Part shown: positions 27,422-38,040 of the stretch, in pieces
Layout of the letters: each line of letters begins with the position of its first letter
How positions within the stretch are numbered: the first letter of the stretch is position 1
DNA from: Sediminicoccus rosea
GTDB taxonomy: Bacteria; Pseudomonadota; Alphaproteobacteria; Acetobacterales; Acetobacteraceae
Assembly (NCBI RefSeq): GCF_033547095.1
Contig: NZ_CP137852.1
Location: forward strand, 3,031,501-3,095,500
Direction: 5' to 3'
Length of the DNA stretch: 64,000 nt
The notes under the pieces: generated by a model
Told to the model about the DNA's origin: nothing
The model's database searches: none
What the model saw: only the letters and a program-made list of their open reading frames with translations
Position numbers and translations under genes: made by a program

Positions 27422-30400
27422 GTGGAGGTGGCGATCCCCGCCCCCGGCGCCGAGCGTCTGTTCTTCTGCATCTTCGAGGGCCCGCGCGAGACGGCCCGGC
27501 ACCCGCTGCCGCATCGCCGGGGCGATGTCTTCCATGGCGTGGTCCCGGGCATCGCGGCCGGCACCGCCTATGGGCTGCGCGCGGAAGGCCCGGGGTTCGA
27601 TGCGGGCAAGCTGCTGCTCGACCCCTGGGCGCGCGCGCTGGAGGGGCCGCTCCGCCTGCATCCCACCGCCTTCGGGGCCGGCGACTCCGGCCCGCATGTC
27701 ACGCGCGCCTTGGTCGCCGCGCCGCTGCCCGCCACGCCCTGGTCACCCCTGCCCGCCGGGCCCGCGGTCATCTACGAGCTGCATGTGAAGGGCTTCACCG
27801 CCCTGCATCCGGCGATTCCGGAGGCGGAGCGGGGCACCTTCGCGGGCCTGGCGCACCCGGCGGCCATCGCGCATCTGCGGCGCCTCGGCGTGACGCAAGT
27901 CGAACTGCTGCCCGTCGCCGCATGGGTGGACGAACGGCACCTGCCGCCGCTCGGCCTCACCAACTACTGGGGCTACAACCCCGTCGCCTTCCTCACGCCG
28001 GATCCGCGCCTCGCCCCTGGCGGGATGGCGGAGGTGCGGACCGCCGTGGCGGCTTTGCGATCCGCCGGCATCGGCGTGATCCTTGACGTGGTGTTCAACC
28101 ACACGGGCGAGGGCGATGCGCTCGGGCCCACGCTCAGCCTGCGCGGCCTGGGCGAGCCGCATTGGTATCGCCTCGGCCACAATGAGAGCGGCTGCGGCAA
28201 TGTGCTGGCGCTGGACCGGCCCTGGCCCTTGCGCCTCGTGATGGACGCGTTGCGCCATTGGGCGGAGCAGGCGGGCGTGGATGGCTTCCGGCTCGACCTC
28301 GCCACCACGCTGGGCCGCACGCGGCATGGCTTCGACCCGGATGCGCCGCTGCTCGCCGCCATCCGGCAGGACCCCGTGCTGCGCCATCGCCGCATCATCG
28401 CCGAGCCCTGGGACATCGGCGCCGATGGCTACCAGCTCGGCCGCTTTCCCGCCGGCTGGGGCGAGTGGAATGACCGCTTCCGCGACGACGTGCGCCGCTT
28501 CTGGCGCGGCGATGCCGGCATGCTGGGCGCGCTCGCCACGCGCATCGCCGGCTCCGCCGATGCCTTTCCGGAGCGCATCGCCGACAGCGTGAACTTCATC
28601 ACGGCGCATGACGGCTTCACGCTCCGTGACCTCGTCACCTATGCGGAGCGCCACAACCTCGCCAATGGCGAGGAAGGGCGGGATGGCTCGGGCGAGAACC
28701 ACTCCTGGAACCATGGCACCGAGGGGCCCGACCCGGCGCTGGCGGAACGCCGCCTCGGCGATGTGCGCGCATTGCTGGCGACGCTGCTGACCGCGCGCGG
28801 CACGCCCATGCTCGCCATGGGCGATGAGGCTGGGCGCAGCCAGGGGGGCAACAACAATGCCTATGCGCAGGACAATGCGACCTCCTGGCTCGACTGGGGG
28901 AAGCTCGACCAGGAATTGGTGGATTACACCGCGCGCCTCATCGCGGCGCGGCAGACGCACCCCGCGCTGCACGCGACCGCGCCGCTGACCGGCACCCCCT
29001 GCCCCACGACCGGCCTGCCCGATGTGGAATGGCGCCACCCGGAGGGCCACGCGCTGCGGCCCGCGGATTGGGGCCTCTCCCGCGCGCTGGTGGCCGTGCT
29101 GGCCACGGGCGAGGACCGCGTGGCGATCGCCCTCAATGGCGGTGATGAGGCCCGCGCCCTGCACCCGCCGCGCCCGCGCTGGGGCTTCCGGTGGGAGGTG
29201 CTGGCGGCGAGCACGCCCGGCGGCTCGGACGCGCTGCCGCCGCGCAGCGTGCTGCTGATGGCCGAGCGCCCCGCCCGGACGCGGGACGGCTTGGCCCGCC
29301 GCGCCGGGGCCGCGGACCCGGCCCTGCTCGGCCGCCTGGCAGAGGCCGCCGGCATCGCGACCCATTGGCATGATCTCACGGGGCGCGAGCATGAGGTGCC
29401 GGAAGCGACGCTGCGCGCCGTGCTCGCCGCGCTCCGCCTGCCGGCCGAGACCGCCGCCCAGGCGCGGGACAGCCTGGCCCGCCGCCGGCACCGCCCGCCC
29501 TTGCCCCCGCATCACCCGGCCCGCGCCGGCGAGGCCGCGCACCTGCCGGCCGGCCCTGACCTGCCGGAACGGCCCGAGCTGCACCTCACGCTGGAGGATG
29601 GTGGCACGCGCGAATTCCAAGGGCTGGTCGCGGGCGGCCGGCTCGCCCTGCCGCCCCTGCCCGAGGGCCGGCACCTGCTGCGCTGGCGCGATGCGCTCTG
29701 CCGCATCACCGCCGCCCCCGCGCAATGCTTCCTGCCGCTCGATGCGCCGCGCTTCGGCATCACCGCGCAGAGCTACGCGCTGCGCCATGCGCAGGACCAG
29801 GGTATCGGCGACTTCACCGCCATCGCGGATCTCGCGCGCGGCGCGGCGCGGGCGGGCGCGCTGTGGCTCGGCATCAGCCCGCCCCATGCGCTGATGCCGG
29901 TGGAGCGCGAGCGCGCCAGCCCCTACCAGCCCTCCGACCGCCGCTTCCTGGAACCCTTGCTGATCGACGTGTCGCCGCTGCCCGAGGCGGCGGGGGAGGC
30001 CGCGCTCTTCGCCGCCCTGCGCGCGGGGCGCGATGTGGACTACCCCGCCGCCTGGGCCGCCAAGCGCCGCGTGCTGGCGGCCGCCTGGCGGCGCTTCGAT
30101 CGGATGGATCCCGACTTCCTGCGGTTCCGCGCGGCGGGGGGCGCCGCGCTCGCCCGCTTCGCCACCTTCAACGCCCTCGCCGAGCGGCACGGCACCAGCG
30201 ATTCACGGCGCTGGCCGGCCGGGCTGCGGCATGGGCGGGATGCCGGAATCACCGCCTGGCAGGCGGCGGAGGCGGATGCGGTGGGCTTCCACGCCTGGCT
30301 GCAATTCCTGGCGGACCGGCAGATGACGGAGGCCGCCTCAGCCGGCGCCGGCCTCTACCGCGACCTCGCCGTCGGCATGGCGGGGGATGGGGCGGAGGCT

Positions 30401-31279
30401 TGGTCGGGCGACATGGCCTTCCTGCCCGGCCTTTCCATCGGCGCGCCGCCCGATCCACTCGGCCCGCTGGGCCAGGTCTGGGGCATCCCGCCGCCTGATC
30501 CGCTCGCGGCCGAGGCCAGCGGCCATGCCGGCTTCGCCGCGCTGATCCGGTCCAACATGCGCCACGCGGCGGCGCTGCGGATCGACCATGTGCTGGGGCT
30601 GAAGCGCCTCTTCCTCGTGCCCGACGGCGCCACGGCGGGCGAGGGCTGCTACCTCGCGCAGCCCTTCGAAGCGGCGCTGGGCGAGATCGCGCTCGAAAGC
30701 CAGCGCGCCCGCTGCGCCGTGGTGGGCGAGGATCTGGGCACCGTGCCCGAGGGCCTGCGCGAGGCGCTGCATGCGGCTCGCATCCTGTCCTACCGGGTGC
30801 TCTGGTTCGAGCGGGAGGGGCCGGAATTCCGCCCACCCGCCGATTATCCCCGCCTCGCCGCCGCCTGCGTCGCCACGCATGACATCCCGACGCTGGCCGG
30901 CTGGTGGGAGGGAGCGGACATCGCGGAGCGCGAGGCGCTCGGCCTGCTGGACGCGGCCGGCGCCGCCGCCGCGCGGGCCGTGCGCGCGGCCGAGCGCGTC
31001 ACGTTGCTGGCGACGCTCAGCCTGCCCACCCAGGATGCGGCCAACCTGCCCGAGGCGGTGGCGGCCGCCATCCATGCCCATGTGGCTGCCACGCCCTCGC
31101 TGATGCTGCTGCTGCAGGCGGAGGACCTGGCCGGGGAGCGGGTGGGCGTGAACCTGCCCGGGACGGATCGCGAGCGGCCCAATTGGCGCCACCGCATGGC
31201 GCCCGAGGCCACGACGATCTGCGAAACGCCGCTGGCCAGCGCCATCCTGGCGGGCATCGCCGCCCGCGCCGCCCCCTGA
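27422..31279 (+). CDS. Fused glycogen debranching enzyme (GlgX) and 4-alpha-glucanotransferase (MalQ)
   Basis: A 1285-residue two-enzyme fusion. Residues ~1-620 are a GH13 debranching enzyme: CBM48-like start, NYWGYNP, DVVFNHTGEGD, nucleophile Asp in VDGFRLDLATTLG (~285), IIAEPWDIG and FITAHDGFTLRD. Residues ~625-1285 are a complete GH77 amylomaltase: helical N-domain (AAGIATHWHDLTGREHEVP), ALWLGISPPHAL, RIDHVLGLKRLFLVP (~1053), VVGEDLGTVPEGLRE and CVATHDIPTLAGWW. The annotated GTG lies within the conserved fold. Family-like sequence ([10 protein letters not shown]) is readable upstream to about 27377, but only CTG codons could start it. It closes the glycogen operon. Confidence 0.92.
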   Translation: MEVAIPAPGAERLFFCIFEGPRETARHPLPHRRGDVFHGVVPGIAAGTAYGLRAEGPGFDAGKLLLDPWARALEGPLRLHPTAFGAGDSGPHVTRALVAAPLPATPWSPLPAGPAVIYELHVKGFTALHPAIPEAERGTFAGLAHPAAIAHLRRLGVTQVELLPVAAWVDERHLPPLGLTNYWGYNPVAFLTPDPRLAPGGMAEVRTAVAALRSAGIGVILDVVFNHTGEGDALGPTLSLRGLGEPHWYRLGHNESGCGNVLALDRPWPLRLVMDALRHWAEQAGVDGFRLDLATTLGRTRHGFDPDAPLLAAIRQDPVLRHRRIIAEPWDIGADGYQLGRFPAGWGEWNDRFRDDVRRFWRGDAGMLGALATRIAGSADAFPERIADSVNFITAHDGFTLRDLVTYAERHNLANGEEGRDGSGENHSWNHGTEGPDPALAERRLGDVRALLATLLTARGTPMLAMGDEAGRSQGGNNNAYAQDNATSWLDWGKLDQELVDYTARLIAARQTHPALHATAPLTGTPCPTTGLPDVEWRHPEGHALRPADWGLSRALVAVLATGEDRVAIALNGGDEARALHPPRPRWGFRWEVLAASTPGGSDALPPRSVLLMAERPARTRDGLARRAGAADPALLGRLAEAAGIATHWHDLTGREHEVPEATLRAVLAALRLPAETAAQARDSLARRRHRPPLPPHHPARAGEAAHLPAGPDLPERPELHLTLEDGGTREFQGLVAGGRLALPPLPEGRHLLRWRDALCRITAAPAQCFLPLDAPRFGITAQSYALRHAQDQGIGDFTAIADLARGAARAGALWLGISPPHALMPVERERASPYQPSDRRFLEPLLIDVSPLPEAAGEAALFAALRAGRDVDYPAAWAAKRRVLAAAWRRFDRMDPDFLRFRAAGGAALARFATFNALAERHGTSDSRRWPAGLRHGRDAGITAWQAAEADAVGFHAWLQFLADRQMTEAASAGAGLYRDLAVGMAGDGAEAWSGDMAFLPGLSIGAPPDPLGPLGQVWGIPPPDPLAAEASGHAGFAALIRSNMRHAAALRIDHVLGLKRLFLVPDGATAGEGCYLAQPFEAALGEIALESQRARCAVVGEDLGTVPEGLREALHAARILSYRVLWFEREGPEFRPPADYPRLAAACVATHDIPTLAGWWEGADIAEREALGLLDAAGAAAARAVRAAERVTLLATLSLPTQDAANLPEAVAAAIHAHVAATPSLMLLLQAEDLAGERVGVNLPGTDRERPNWRHRMAPEATTICETPLASAILAGIAARAAP

Positions 31280-31288
31280 AACGCAAAA

Positions 31289-31318
31289 GGCCGCCTGCCC
31301 CGCGGGGAGCAAGCGGCC
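31289..31318 (-). terminator. Rho-independent terminator of the lipoprotein gene at 31363
   Basis: Read on the minus strand, GGCCGC ... GCGGCC pairs across a GC-rich inner stem (CCCCGCGGGG) and is followed by TTTTG. It lies just after the stop of the minus-strand lipoprotein. The structure and T-run fit an intrinsic terminator in that direction; on the plus strand there is no T-run. Confidence 0.6.
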
Positions 31319-31330
31319 CAAAGCCTGGAC

Positions 31331-31350
31331 GCGGCCCCCGAAGGGGCCGC
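31331..31350. terminator. GC-rich tetraloop hairpin
   Basis: A perfect inverted repeat GCGGCCCC-CGAA-GGGGCCGC lies between the convergent glgX-malQ fusion and lipoprotein genes. It has an 8-base stem and a UUCG loop when read on the minus strand, a very stable fold. It probably helps the terminator next to it or protects the mRNA 3' end. Confidence 0.45.
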
Positions 31351-31362
31351 GCCGGGATTCAC

Positions 31363-31899
31363 TTACCGGCCGATGGTGGTGCCGGGGATGTTCTGGTTCA
31401 CGACCGGCGCAACGCCGGGCTGCAGCGTGCCGGGGGCCACGGCCGGGCCACGGCGGTTGCCGCGCGGGCCGGCGACGGTGCCGGTCGGGGCCTGCTGGCC
31501 GGGCTGCACGAAGGTCACGATCGGGCGACCCTGACCATCCGTGCCGGTGATGACCGGCGTGCCCTCGGGGGCGAAGCTGCCGCTCGCCGGGCCGACGTGC
31601 TCGACGATCGGACGGCCCGTGCCATCCGTGCCGACGATCACGGCCTGACCGGCGGAGACGCCGGCCGAGACGCGCGGACCGAGGGTCACGAGCTGGTCCA
31701 TGCCGTTGATGTTCGCGCGCACGGCGGTGCCGGGCGGGGTGTTGCGAACGACCGAGGCGCGAACCATGGCGACGGTGGTGCCGGTCGAATCCACCAGCGG
31801 GAACATGTCCTCGGGCGGGCCGCTCGGCGCGCAGGCGGCGAGGCCGGCAACCGCGATCAGCGCAAGGAACTTGTTGGCTTTCTTCATTTCTCTCATCAT
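31363..31899 (-). CDS. Small lipoprotein of unknown function (paralogue 1)
   Basis: A 178-residue predicted lipoprotein. A basic n-region (MKKANKF), a hydrophobic core and the lipobox LAAC place the mature Cys near residue 25 (counting from 31899). The mature part holds PLVDSTGTTVAMVRASVV...PGTAVRANINGMDQLVTLG, then two copies of a GTDG(T/Q)GRPIVE/T motif, and ends in a Gly/Pro-rich tail. I chose the ATG at 31899 because AGGGG lies five bases upstream; the ATG at 31887 is a good alternative. The core resembles the neighbour at 32097-32609. I do not recognise a family; a surface role is likely. Confidence 0.75.
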   Translation of the reverse strand: MMREMKKANKFLALIAVAGLAACAPSGPPEDMFPLVDSTGTTVAMVRASVVRNTPPGTAVRANINGMDQLVTLGPRVSAGVSAGQAVIVGTDGTGRPIVEHVGPASGSFAPEGTPVITGTDGQGRPIVTFVQPGQQAPTGTVAGPRGNRRGPAVAPGTLQPGVAPVVNQNIPGTTIGR

Positions 31900-32096
31900 C
31901 CCAACCCCTGGCAATGGATACGCGGGAAAAAGGCCAGCTGCAGGGTTTTCCAGCCCACCATCCCAAACGTGATACAAGCCTAGCACCAAGTCCCGCGGCA
32001 GCAATAGCGTCGAATCAAGGTGGAAGCCCGCCTGCGGCGGTCAGCGTTGTATTTCGGCCGCAACCGCGACTTTCCGGCCACAGTGGCCGCGGGGCC

Positions 32097-32609
32097 TCAC
32101 ATCACCGAGCGCGAGACGCTGCGCGGCGGCGGGCCGCGCCGGCGGCCGGTGGGCGTCTCGCCGGCCGCGACCTGCTGCGCGCGTCGAGTCGTGGTGCTGC
32201 CGGTCGTGGTGCTGCCAGCCTGCGGTGCCGCGTCGGGCGGGCTGAGCGGCGTGCTCGTGACGCCGCTCAGGAGGGGGACCTCCGCGACGGGCGGAAGCGG
32301 CTCGGCCGGGGCTGTTGCCGCCGCCATCTCCATCGGGCTCGCGGCGGCCTGCCGGGGCGCCATGGCCGGCCCCATGCCCACCCGCTCGCCCACCATCACC
32401 GTCTGCTCCACTCCGCCGACATTGGCGCGCAGCGTGGTGCCGGGCGCGGCGCCGCCCAGCTGAGAGGCGCCCGCCATGGCGACCGAGCGCCCCATCGAAT
32501 CGCGCAGCACGTAAAGCGGCTCCTCGCCGTAATGGCTCGTGCAGGCTGCGGTCCCGAGAAGGGCGGCCAACGCCAGGAAGCGGGTCCATCGGGGCTGGGC
32601 ATGGCGCAT
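32097..32609 (-). CDS. Small lipoprotein of unknown function (paralogue 2)
   Basis: A 170-residue predicted lipoprotein with lipobox TAAC (Cys near residue 23). Mature sequence begins TSHYGEEPLYVLRDSMGRSV and continues with PGTTLRANVGGVEQTVMVGERV, matching the core of the protein at 31363-31899 in order and spacing. The C-terminal half is Ala/Pro/Thr-rich with a TTTGSTTT repeat and a basic end. The ATG at 32609 puts the signal peptide at the start; the longer open frame to 32759 is not supported. It precedes the paralogue by ~200 bases on the same strand. Function unknown. Confidence 0.72.
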   Translation of the reverse strand: MRHAQPRWTRFLALAALLGTAACTSHYGEEPLYVLRDSMGRSVAMAGASQLGGAAPGTTLRANVGGVEQTVMVGERVGMGPAMAPRQAAASPMEMAAATAPAEPLPPVAEVPLLSGVTSTPLSPPDAAPQAGSTTTGSTTTRRAQQVAAGETPTGRRRGPPPRSVSRSVM

Positions 32610-32676
32610 GGGCGATCTCGGTCTCTGCAAGGGGCGGCCACAGGCTAACGCAAACGCGCCACGGCCGGAACGCCGC

Positions 32677-33303
32677 CTATTCCCGCCGCAGCACCGAATC
32701 GGTGAACCAGGCGGCGAGAGGCTGCGGCTTGAAGCCGGCACGCAGGGCGGCCTCGTCATATTCGGTGGTGAGCCAGGTCTCGAAATCGAGGCCGCGCGCC
32801 TCGGCCGCGGCGAACTCGGCGAAGAAGGCGTCCAGGATGCCGGTGCGCGCCGCGGCGATGTGCCCGTAGCGCAGCGAGAGTTCCGACATGGCCGCCGCCG
32901 CGCCGCGCCCCTGCAGCAGGTGCCAGACGCCGGCGGCGAGCCCGGTGCGGTCCGCCCCCGACTTGCAATGGATCAGGATGGGCTGCGGCAGGCTGCGGTA
33001 GAGCGCGATCAGGTTGAGCAGCCGCTCCTTGTGCGGCGCGCCCCGGCTCTCGAAGGGCTGGTCGGCGTGGACCAGCCCCACCTCCGCCGCCGCTGCCCGC
33101 CCCAGCGCGTCCGAGCCGCAGGTGGTGCGGTGGCCGCGCAGGTTGATCATGCTGCGGATGCCGTGCCGGCGCGCCGCCTCGCGGATCTGCCAGGGCAGCG
33201 GGTGGTTCGAGCGGTAGAGCCGCCCGCTCTCCACCACGCCCCAGTTGCGCCAGGAGATGCGCAGGAAGGCGTGATCCACGAAGAGCGAGTTCAGCCAGGC
33301 CAT
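32677..33303 (-). CDS. Protein tyrosine/dual-specificity phosphatase family protein
   Basis: A 208-residue cysteine-dependent phosphatase. The P-loop HCKSGADRTG (Cys113, Arg119) matches the HC-x5-R signature, and LRGHRT and VHADQPF upstream could hold the general acid (Asp81). There is no signal peptide, so it should be cytosolic. Proteins of this bacterial DSP-like type dephosphorylate Tyr, phosphoinositides or small phosphoesters; the substrate is not known here. It begins eight bases after the alcohol dehydrogenase stop, so both genes are likely co-transcribed. The open frame to 34152 is overlap with that gene. Confidence 0.85.
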   Translation of the reverse strand: MAWLNSLFVDHAFLRISWRNWGVVESGRLYRSNHPLPWQIREAARRHGIRSMINLRGHRTTCGSDALGRAAAAEVGLVHADQPFESRGAPHKERLLNLIALYRSLPQPILIHCKSGADRTGLAAGVWHLLQGRGAAAAMSELSLRYGHIAAARTGILDAFFAEFAAAEARGLDFETWLTTEYDEAALRAGFKPQPLAAWFTDSVLRRE

Positions 33304-33311
33304 CGGGCGGC

Positions 33312-34424
<1,113 letters not shown>

Positions 34425-34430
34425 GATTCA

Positions 34431-34463
34431 TGCCCTCAGACGCCGGGCGCGCGCACCGCGCGC
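34431..34463. repeat. Dispersed repeat copy A, upstream of frmA
   Basis: The first sixteen bases, TGCCCTCAGACGCCGG (34431-34446), are identical to 48191-48206. They are followed by a 7-base-stem hairpin GCGCGCG-CAC-CGCGCGC (34447-34463) and then TTGGC. The copy ends six bases before the minus-strand frmA start, so its CCCTC edge is GAGGG on the mRNA and acts as the Shine-Dalgarno sequence. Confidence 0.6.
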
Positions 34464-34579
34464 TTGGCTTTCGCGCCGCAGGGAGGGCGCACTGGCGAAG
34501 CGCTCGGTCGCCGCGCGCCGCGGCTGTTCGCCGCGGATTCGGCGAGAGCGGCAGTTTGCCTGGAGATGCGGCGCGGCGC

Positions 34580-34594
34580 CAGACGCCGGGCGCG
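34580..34594. repeat. Short direct repeat related to copy A
   Basis: CAGACGCCGGGCGCG is an exact 15-base copy of 34437-34451, in the same orientation about 140 bases away. Together the two copies frame most of the intergenic region between frmA and the small membrane protein gene. Confidence 0.5.
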
Positions 34595-34597
34595 GGC

Positions 34598-34897
34598 TCA
34601 GCTCCCCTCGCCGCCGCCGCCTTCGTTGCCACCCCCCGCGTTGCCACCCCCGCCATTGCCGGCGCTGCCTGCGCCGCCACCGTCATAGCGGTCCGGCAGG
34701 GGGCGGGGTGGCGCGTTCGGGTCCACCTGCGGCGGCGGCGGCGAATAGCCGAAGCCCGCCGCCAGCGCGCCGCCGCCGAAAACCATGACCACCACCATCA
34801 ACGTGATGCCCAACGCGCCGAACGCGAAATACCAGATGGCGGCGACCGGCCCCGCCAGCAGGACCACGCCGATCAACAGAAGAAGAGCTCGTTCCAT
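34598..34897 (-). CDS. Small membrane protein with Gly-rich tail
   Basis: A 99-residue protein. Two hydrophobic segments (residues ~3-22, LLLLIGVVLLAGPVAAIWYF, and ~27-48, GITLMVVVMVFGGG) form a hairpin in the membrane. A proline stretch (PPPPQVDPNAPPRP) and a low-complexity tail of Gly, Asn and Glu follow. The start at 34897 is supported by GGGGAGGA six bases upstream; the longer frame to 34918 has no such site. No family recognised. Confidence 0.65.
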   Translation of the reverse strand: MERALLLLIGVVLLAGPVAAIWYFAFGALGITLMVVVMVFGGGALAAGFGYSPPPPQVDPNAPPRPLPDRYDGGGAGSAGNGGGGNAGGGNEGGGGEGS

Positions 34898-34960
34898 GGC
34901 ACATCCTCCCCGGCGCAATTCTGTGCCGGGGAGGCCGCGATCGCCAAGCCGCGGACGGAA

Positions 34961-35941
34961 TTATTCCAGGCGCGCGCCGGAGATGCGCACCATCTCCTGC
35001 CAAAGCGGACGCTCGCGCCGTGCGCGCTCCCAGACACCATCGGGCGAGGAGCCGATGGCATGGGCGCCAGTGCGCAGGAAACGCTCCTTCGTGGCCGGCT
35101 CATTGGCCACCTGCTGCATCAGTTCGCTCGCCCGGGCGACGATAGGCGCGGGCACGCCGGCCGGCATGCCGAAGGCGCACCAGGACTGCACGGTGAAGTT
35201 GGGAATGCCCGCCTCGGCCATGGTGGGCACATCGGGCAGCGCCGGGTGGCGGGTGGCGCTGGTCACGGCCAGCGCCCGCATCCGCCCCTCCTGGATCACC
35301 GGCACATAGCTCGCGAGGTTGTCGATCGCGAAGGTCACATCGCCCGAAAGCATGGCCGGGATGGTCTGCGCCGCGCCGCGGAACGGCACATGCACGCCAT
35401 CAATGCCGTTGCGCGCGACGAAGAGCGAGCCACACAGATGGGCCGTCGTGCCGACGCCGGGCGAGCCGTAGGAGACGCCCCCCTGGCGCGCCTTGGCGAA
35501 GGTGACGAACTCCTGCGCCGTGCGGGCCGGCGTATGCGCCGAGGAGACGACGAAGACATTGGGCAGTTCCCAATGCAGCGAGACGGGCTGGAAATCGCGA
35601 TCCGTGTCGAAGGGCAGGCGCGCATAGAGGAATTGCGCGATGGACCAGACGGTCAGCGTCAGCGGGCCCATGGTGTAGCCATCGGGCGCGGCCTTGGCGA
35701 CGGCGTCCGCGCCGATATTGCCGCCCGCCCCAGGCCGGTTCTCGATGATGAAGGACTGGCCCGTGATGGCCTGCAGGCGTTCGCACATCAGCCGGCAGAG
35801 CACATCCGTGCTGCCGCCCGGCGGCCAGGGCACGATCACGCGCACCGGCCGCTCGGGCCAGGCGGATTGCGCGAGGCTGCCGGTGGGCAGCAGGGCGGGC
35901 GCGGCGAGGCCGGCGGCGATCAAGGTGCGGCGCGTGGTCAT
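34961..35941 (-). CDS. Tripartite tricarboxylate transporter substrate-binding protein (Bug/TctC family)
   Basis: A 326-residue periplasmic binding protein. The N-terminus MTTRRTLIAAGLAAPALL is a Tat-like twin-Arg signal peptide with a cut near LAQ-SAWP. The mature part has the Bug hallmarks PVRVIVPWPPGGSTD, IENRPGAGGNIG and DGYTM. Bug proteins bind carboxylates or related small molecules, and many exist as orphans. No TctA/TctB permease is in the window, so it is orphan here. The ATG at 35941 is chosen because the signal peptide begins there. Confidence 0.92.
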   Translation of the reverse strand: MTTRRTLIAAGLAAPALLPTGSLAQSAWPERPVRVIVPWPPGGSTDVLCRLMCERLQAITGQSFIIENRPGAGGNIGADAVAKAAPDGYTMGPLTLTVWSIAQFLYARLPFDTDRDFQPVSLHWELPNVFVVSSAHTPARTAQEFVTFAKARQGGVSYGSPGVGTTAHLCGSLFVARNGIDGVHVPFRGAAQTIPAMLSGDVTFAIDNLASYVPVIQEGRMRALAVTSATRHPALPDVPTMAEAGIPNFTVQSWCAFGMPAGVPAPIVARASELMQQVANEPATKERFLRTGAHAIGSSPDGVWERARRERPLWQEMVRISGARLE

Positions 35942-36122
35942 CTCGGGTCGGGTTCCTCGGATTGTTGATCTTCTGTCACCCAAGATGGGCCAGGAGCGAC
36001 CCGAGCGCGAGGGGGTGGCAAGCCATTCTTTACCCGGCGCTGCCACAAAGCTGCCCAGGATCGGGCCAAGAGCCGCCGCAAGACGCCGCCAAAACGGGGA
36101 TGCCGAAAGGGAATCCGCCGCC

Positions 36123-36206
36123 ATGTTCGCCGCCTTGATGCAGAAATTCCGCCGCTGGATCGGCTACCGGCCCGAGCGCCGCTACATGCGCGGCGGGGCG
36201 CGCTGA
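36123..36206 (+). CDS. Possible 27-residue small protein
   Basis: A short ORF encoding a basic, amphipathic peptide starting MFAALMQKFRRWIGYRPERR, with an AAAGGGA sequence about ten bases upstream of the ATG. It lies in the gap between the Bug protein gene and dgt. Size and composition resemble known small basic membrane-interacting proteins, but there is no homology or operon support. Confidence 0.25.
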   Translation: MFAALMQKFRRWIGYRPERRYMRGGAR

Positions 36207-36315
36207 CCGCGCCAGCCCTGCCCTCGGGCCTGATCATCCCTGATGGAAACACCGAAGACGTGCATCCGCCCGGCAGCGACGCGCTGGGCCAGGATCAAGG
36301 CCCGCTGATCTCCGG

Positions 36316-37476
<1,161 letters not shown>

Positions 37477-37553
37477 GAGGAAGGGGTATCAGGCCCCGAC
37501 GGTGGTGGAAATCCTGAACCCGCGGCTCTACATAGGATCCCAGGAGAATTCCC

Positions 37554-37904
37554 ATGCCCGATGGCCAGCCCGCCCGCGCCTTCCACGTCACCCCCCGCGC
37601 CGCCGAGGAAATCGCGGCCATCGCCGCGCGCGAGAACCGGCCCGAGGCCGGCCTGCGCGTGACCGTCTCGGCCGGTGGCTGCTCCGGCCTGCAATACGGC
37701 TTCGCGCTCGAGGATGCGGCGGGCGAGGACGACCTGGTGGTGACGCTGGGCGGCACGCGTGTCTTCGTGGACGCCGTCTCGCTCGATTTCCTCGACGGCT
37801 CGCAACTCGACTGGCACGAGGCGCTGATCGGCTCGCATTTCGTGGTCCGGAACCCGCAGGCGGTGAGCGGCTGCGGCTGCGGCGTCAGCTTCGCCGTCGC
37901 GTGA
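37554..37904 (+). CDS. HesB/IscA-type iron-sulfur cluster carrier protein
   Basis: A 116-residue A-type carrier with the three conserved cysteines: GGCSGLQYGF (Cys43) and SGCGCG (Cys107, Cys109). It should carry Fe-S clusters or iron to apoproteins; ErpA and IscA cannot be told apart from this alone. AGGAG lies seven bases before the ATG, which decides the start against the longer frame from 37262. No isc or suf genes are adjacent. Confidence 0.92.
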   Translation: MPDGQPARAFHVTPRAAEEIAAIAARENRPEAGLRVTVSAGGCSGLQYGFALEDAAGEDDLVVTLGGTRVFVDAVSLDFLDGSQLDWHEALIGSHFVVRNPQAVSGCGCGVSFAVA

Positions 37905-38040
37905 GCGCGCCGCCGACCGAGACCGCCAGCACCACGGCGGTCACGGATGGCGCCTGGTAGACCATTCCCAGCACCACGCCCGCCGCCACGCCGAAGGCGC
38001 AGAAGACGCAGGTCAATGTCGCGGTGAGGAGCAGGCCCAT
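37885..38040 (-). CDS. Small membrane protein, start uncertain
   Basis: A 51-residue hydrophobic protein with two membrane segments (LLLTATLTCVFCAFGVAAGVV and SVTAVVLAVSVGGAL) and a basic end TRRRS. It overlaps the 3' end of the IscA-like gene on the opposite strand by 20 bases. The frame stays open upstream (about 40 codons with normal composition) but offers no ATG, GTG or TTG; the internal ATG at 38040 is the only canonical start. AGAGGAG occurs upstream near 38128 without a proper start codon after it. Function unknown. Confidence 0.4.
   Translation of the reverse strand: MGLLLTATLTCVFCAFGVAAGVVLGMVYQAPSVTAVVLAVSVGGALTRRRS

Noticed and set aside
27743-30190. 815-codon minus-strand open frame opposite the glgX-malQ fusion
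   Set aside because: Antisense artefact of GC bias; the fusion has clear catalytic motifs on the plus strand.
36242-36307. 21-codon ORF (METPKTCIRPAA...) between the Bug gene and dgt
   Set aside because: Too short, no ribosome site, no hydrophobic segment; composition fits chance.
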